Shown here in pieces: positions 47,035 through 50,065 of a stretch of 50,065 bases of DNA. Under the pieces are notes generated by a model. It did not search any database. It had not been told where the DNA came from and saw nothing but the letters and a program-made list of their open reading frames with translations. Position 1 is the first letter of the stretch. Each line of letters opens with the position of its first letter. The DNA lies in assembly GCA_031265765.1 (NCBI GenBank), contig JAISCE010000048.1, positions 1-50,065 on the forward strand. The letters are read 5' to 3'. The position numbers and the translations under genes are program-made. Source of the DNA: Azoarcus sp. (GTDB lineage Bacteria > Pseudomonadota > Gammaproteobacteria > Burkholderiales > Rhodocyclaceae).

Positions 47035-47472
47035 ATGCGGTTCCAGCATCTGGCGCTTTTCCTGCATCTCACGGGCGTCGTATTGTGGGTGGGCGGGATG
47101 GTCTTCATCCGTGTCTGCCTGGTTTCCCCGGCGCTCACCGTCGCGCAATGGGCGGAAGCACTGGAACGTTTTTTCTCCCTGTCATGGACATCCATTGCGC
47201 TCATTGTCATCACGGGCGGCTTCATGCTGATCGCGGTTGGCTATGCGCACGCTCCGCCGGGTTGGATAATCATGGCCGTTCTCGGCACGGCCATGATTGC
47301 AGTCTTCGCCTCGGTCTGGCTCGGCCCCTGGATGGCATTGCGCGCGGCGCTGGCGAAAGGCGGACTCGCGCAAGCGCGCGAAGCGATGCGGCGCATCAAC
47401 AAACGCCTGGACATCGTACTCGTGCTCGCCATCCTGACATCCGTCGTTGCAACGCTCGGGTTGGCCCTGTGA
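47035..47472 (+). CDS. CopD-like four-helix membrane protein
   Basis: A 145-residue inner-membrane protein with four hydrophobic helices. LALFLHLTGVVLWVGGMVF at the N terminus, with its His and Trp-Gly-Gly, resembles CopD/DUF4149-type proteins, which may bind haem or copper. The link R-INKRLD-IVL in the last helix is also typical. No experimental function is known to me. It starts 18 bp after rnhB, and its stop overlaps the GTG start of the next gene. Confidence 0.7.
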   Translation: MRFQHLALFLHLTGVVLWVGGMVFIRVCLVSPALTVAQWAEALERFFSLSWTSIALIVITGGFMLIAVGYAHAPPGWIIMAVLGTAMIAVFASVWLGPWMALRAALAKGGLAQAREAMRRINKRLDIVLVLAILTSVVATLGLAL

Positions 47473-48269
47473 GTGCCGCGCGATTTACCTTTCTCGCTTC
47501 GCGCGACAACCCCCGCATCAAACGGCTGGCGGCGCTTGCCCATAACGCGCGTGTGCGGCGCGAATATGGACAAACCCTGCTCGACGGCGTTCATTTGCTC
47601 GACTGCGCGCTCACAGCCCAAATAGCCTTGTTGGAAATCTGCGTTTCGGAAAGCGGACGTCGGCGTCCCGAAATCGCCGCCTTGCTCGCCCGCCTGCCCG
47701 GCGATTCGACGCCGGTCTGCGTACCCGATGCGCTTTTCTCACGCCTCAGCCCGGTCGATACGCCGACGGGCATTCTCGCAAGCATCGCGCTGCCGCCTCC
47801 CGTTCCACCGCAGGCGGGCCAGATATCGCTCATCGTGCTCGACGCTATCCAGGAACCCGGCAATCTCGGCGCTATCCTGCGCACCGCCGCCGCCGTGGGC
47901 ATCGAGACAGTCTGGCTCACGCCGGGCTGCGCTCAAGCTTGGACACCGAAAGCATTGCGCGCCGGAATGGGGGCGCATTTCCGCCTGCGCATCAGTGAAC
48001 AGGTCGATGCCCTGGCGAACCTTGCCGGCTACGAAGGCAAAGTCATGGCGACGGGGCTGGACGCCACGGCCAGGAAACTTTTCGATATCGACTTGCGCGG
48101 TTCGCTGGCGTGGATTTTCGGCGCCGAAGGGCAAGGCGTATCGCCCGCCCTGCTGGCCCGCGCCGATGAGATCGCCATCATTCCGATGGCGGAAGGCATC
48201 GAGTCGCTCAACGTCGGCGCGGCGGCGGCTGTGTGCCTGTTCGAGCAATCGCGCCAATGCCGGGCCTGA
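47469..48269 (+). CDS. SpoU (TrmH) family RNA 2'-O-methyltransferase
   Basis: A 266-residue SPOUT methyltransferase acting on rRNA or tRNA. An N-terminal substrate-binding domain (about 1-105) is followed by the knotted domain with motif 1 LDAIQEPGNLGAILRTA (Asn132, Arg138), motif 2 FGAEGQGVSP (from residue 217) and motif 3 IPMAEGIESLNVGAAAAV (Ser246, Asn248). The start is GTG 47469, overlapping the previous stop. The exact target nucleotide cannot be inferred; RlmB-like or TrmH-like are both possible. Confidence 0.93.
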   Translation: MSAARFTFLASRDNPRIKRLAALAHNARVRREYGQTLLDGVHLLDCALTAQIALLEICVSESGRRRPEIAALLARLPGDSTPVCVPDALFSRLSPVDTPTGILASIALPPPVPPQAGQISLIVLDAIQEPGNLGAILRTAAAVGIETVWLTPGCAQAWTPKALRAGMGAHFRLRISEQVDALANLAGYEGKVMATGLDATARKLFDIDLRGSLAWIFGAEGQGVSPALLARADEIAIIPMAEGIESLNVGAAAAVCLFEQSRQCRA

Positions 48270-48300
48270 TTTACATGTATGGCATTTTCACGCGCAAGGC

Positions 48301-48328
48301 TTGCTCGGGCCGGAAAAGTCGTTATAAT
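48301..48328 (+). promoter_or_regulatory. putative strong promoter for tRNA-Asp
   Basis: A perfect TATAAT (48323-48328) with TTGCTC (48301-48306) 16 bp upstream. Transcription would start near 48335 and produce a precursor with about 109 nt before the mature tRNA. Confidence 0.65.
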
Positions 48329-48443
48329 GCACGCCTTCTGTCGGGTCTGTGTTGTTGCCCGCACAGGCGTTTCGAGCACGGGGGCGGTATCGGTCCTTGT
48401 GGTCAGTTGGTTTTTCCGGCGTTGCCAGTGGTGGCGCTGGTAG

Positions 48444-48520
48444 GGAGTGGTAGTTCAGTTGGTTAGAATACCGGCCTGTCACGCCGGGGGTCGCGGGTTC
48501 GAGCCCCGTCCACTCCGCCA
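48444..48520 (+). tRNA. tRNA-Asp(GTC)
   Basis: A 77-nt tRNA. Acceptor arms GGAGTGG and CCACTCC pair fully, followed by discriminator G and encoded CCA. The anticodon stem is CCGGC/GCCGG with loop CTGTCAC, giving anticodon GTC. The T loop TTCGAGC is canonical. Confidence 0.97.
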
Positions 48521-48602
48521 AATACCTAATAAAATCAATTGCTTGCGACGTATTCTTGGTTTTGACCCACATAGAAGCCCACAATGGAACGCCGATTTGA
48601 AG

Positions 48603-48673
48603 TGACCCCCTGAAGTTGGACGGTCATCAGCTAGGCGGCAAGGGCTGGGTTCTGTACTGAACAGGACTCAGCC
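48603..48673 (-). mobile_element. 3' remnant of an IS3-family element
   Basis: The minus strand encodes the transposase tail RLSPVQYRTQPLPPS followed by TGA (48627-48629), then a terminal inverted-repeat-like sequence that reads TGACCCCCTGAAGTTGGAC on the plus strand from 48603. LSPVQYRTQ resembles the C terminus of IS3-family OrfB. Everything upstream in the transposase is gone: the sequence switches at 48674 into the end of another element. Confidence 0.6.
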
Positions 48674-48720
48674 TGTAGATTGTCAATTACGAAGGCCGCT
48701 CAAACGACAATTAACTTGTC
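48674..48720. mobile_element. terminal region of an IS21-family element
   Basis: The element end seems to begin at TGTAGATTGTCAATTACG (48674) and repeats a related GACAATTAAC some 26 bp further in. IS21-family ends start with TG and carry such repeated binding sequences. It truncates the IS3 remnant and lies just past the istB stop. The other end lies beyond the window. Confidence 0.5.
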
Positions 48721-48746
48721 CGGTCGGTGGGGTTAATTATCGCGGG

Positions 48747-49944
48747 TTACGGAGTCATAGTTGTAGCTCCTTCGGATTCGGGTGTGGGTAATTGATGGTT
48801 TCGTGCGTGCTTGTTGTCGCGGGCGTTGCGGCGGCGGTAACTCTCGACGTTCAACTCGAAGATCGTCGAGTGATGCACGAGCCGGGATAGCGGCCACCGT
48901 CATGGCCTGATCGGGAAGATCGGGAAAGACCTCGTTCCATGCCGAGAAGGGCTGATTGGCCGTAATCATCAGGCTGCGCCGCTCGTAGCGTTCGGCGATC
49001 AACTCGAAGAGCACGCTGGTTTCGGCCTGATCCTTGCGGACGTAGGAGATGTCGTCGAGGATGATGAAATCATACCGGTCGAGCTTGGTGAGCAGTGAAG
49101 GCAATTGCAGGGACTGGCGGGCGGCCTGTAATTTCTGGACGATTTCGCTCGTGCGGGTGAAGAAGACGCGGAAACCGGCTTCGATCAGCGCATGGCCGAT
49201 CCCGGCGGCCAAGTGCGTCTTGCCGCCGCCCGGCGGCCCGAACAGCAGGATGTTGGCCCCTTTTTCCAGCCAGGCGTCGCCAGCGGCCAGCGCCATTACA
49301 TGCGCTTTCGAGACCATTGGCACCATGCCGAAATCGAAGCGGGCCAGCGTCTTGGTCGGATCAAGGTGCGATTCGGCGCGATGCCGCTCGATGTCGGGCA
49401 GCCGTCCGGCGGCCAATGTCGTATCGAGCCGCTCGGCCAGCGTCGCCTCGACACCGTGGCGAGCGGCCAACTCCAGCAATCCGACCATGGTTTTACAGGC
49501 TTGGCGCGGTGACAGGCGCGCATCGAGTTGTTCCCACGCGCGGCGGTAGGCGTCGCGGGGGAACAGATCGTCGCGGAACACCAAATGTCTGAAGGCTTGC
49601 GGTTTCCTCTTGAGCGCGTCGATGAAGTGACGGTAATCGAGAACGCGAAGCCGCTTGGCATCAGTACGTGTATGTCGTGGGACGCTATGCACGAGCGCCC
49701 CGGACAGGTAGCAATCCAGCCGTCCGGCGTACAGGCGCACCTTGAGTCGCTGCCCGATCAGCCGCGAGGGCGCGCTGTAGAGCACTCCGCGCACGGTGAA
49801 GGTCGAGCAGCGCGTCACCCGCGCCTCTTCCTCGACCACGCAAGCGTACTCCCAATGCGAGAAGGCGAGCACGAAGTGGTAGAGCCGGTGATCGAACGGC
49901 ACAGCCGCCAAGCTGACATGCACATGGCGTGGGCGGCGCATCAT
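48747..49944 (-). pseudogene. degenerate istA-istB of an IS21-family element
   Basis: One open frame fuses pieces of both IS21 genes. It begins with a mid-IstA piece (RPRHVHVSLAAVPFDHRLYH) that is joined near 49832 to the IstA C-terminal region (STFTVRGVLYSAPSRLIGQR...DYRHFI). Near 49395 this jumps, in AAGRLPD-IERHRAE, into IstB, the AAA+ helper, whose Walker A GPPGGGKTH and Walker B IILDDISY remain. The IstA catalytic domain, the IstA end and the IstB start are missing. Near 48883-48889 about two bases are lost, so the normal ending RLVHHSTIFELNVESYRRR is found in another frame, stopping at 48747, while the open frame runs on to 48733. Transposase and helper are both inactive by this reading. 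Confidence 0.8.
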
Positions 49945-50065
49945 GGAGAAGGGAGGAGGTAGAAACCGGACAGTGGGAATCGGGAAAAATCGCCCGGAAA
50001 CCCGCACGGTTGTTGGGAAATCAGGGTTTAGAGAAAAATCTTGATTTCTGGACGAATTAGGGGAT

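Noticed and set aside
48288-48584. Minus-strand 98-aa frame across tRNA-Asp containing AEWTGLEPATPGVTGR
   Set aside because: It is the antisense reading of the tRNA and its promoter. This type of peptide is a familiar spurious annotation over tRNA genes.
48521-48602. Attachment site of an integrative element at the 3' end of tRNA-Asp
   Set aside because: tRNA 3' ends are common attachment sites, but no integrase and no second copy of the tRNA end is visible in the window.
48733-50007. A natural IstA-IstB fusion protein as a new transposition factor
   Set aside because: The IstA catalytic domain and the IstB N terminus are absent, joints fall inside conserved stretches, and the true IstB C terminus is in another frame. 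Deletion and decay explain it better.

Overview
The window is about 50 kb of a GC-rich proteobacterial chromosome, most likely a betaproteobacterium (a Rhodocyclales- or Nitrosomonadales-like order fits, but I cannot fix the genus). Three things point there: the layout tpiA-secG-tRNA-Leu-nuoA..N followed by a DUF2818 gene; the order map | rpsB-tsf-pyrH-frr-uppS-cdsA-dxr-rseP-bamA-skp-lpxD-fabZ-lpxA-lpxB-rnhB; and the Sco1/PCuAC copper pair after the nuo genes.

Region 1 (1-5911, minus strand) is a six-gene, fully overlapping lipid operon that looks like an expanded version of the E. coli ynbABCD cluster. Reading 5' to 3' it holds a CDP-alcohol phosphatidyltransferase, an alpha/beta-hydrolase fused to a methyltransferase, a PAP2 plus dual-specificity phosphatase, a small membrane protein, a PlsC-type acyltransferase and a CdsA-type cytidylyltransferase. 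It looks like a dedicated route to an undefined phospholipid, separate from the housekeeping cdsA at 36.6 kb.

Region 2 (5919-7791, minus strand) has lower GC and holds three integron-type attC sites of about 60 bp. They separate small cassette genes: a HARE-HTH/GIY-YIG nuclease-like protein, an unknown 121-aa protein, a two-helix membrane protein and a very short ORF. No integron integrase is present. The last cassette gene abuts the first gene of the lipid operon almost without a gap.

Region 3 (7.8-26.7 kb, plus strand) is core metabolism: tpiA, secG, tRNA-Leu(GAG), the complete 14-gene complex I operon nuoA-N, a DUF2818 membrane protein, a solitary adenine-type DNA methyltransferase, and the Sco1/PCuAC copper chaperones. 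Region 4 (26.7-32.4 kb, minus strand) has a VapBC toxin-antitoxin pair, a periplasmic TPR-like repeat protein, a four-and-a-bit copy 22-bp tandem repeat, glnD and map.

Region 5 (32.5-48.3 kb, plus strand) is the translation and envelope supercluster, from rpsB to rnhB, then a CopD-like membrane protein and a SpoU-type RNA methyltransferase. It supplies S2, EF-Ts, UMP kinase and ribosome recycling factor; undecaprenyl and isoprenoid precursors; and the outer membrane protein and lipid A machinery. Region 6 (48.3-50.07 kb) is tRNA-Asp with a strong promoter, followed by nested insertion-sequence debris: an IS3-family tail, then the end of an IS21-family element whose istA/istB genes are fused by deletions and frameshifted.

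Most of the window is ordinary core genome. The parts worth a second look are the integrase-less cassette array joined to the ynb-like lipid operon, the lipid operon itself, the solitary methyltransferase, the 22-bp repeats and the repetitive LpxB tail.
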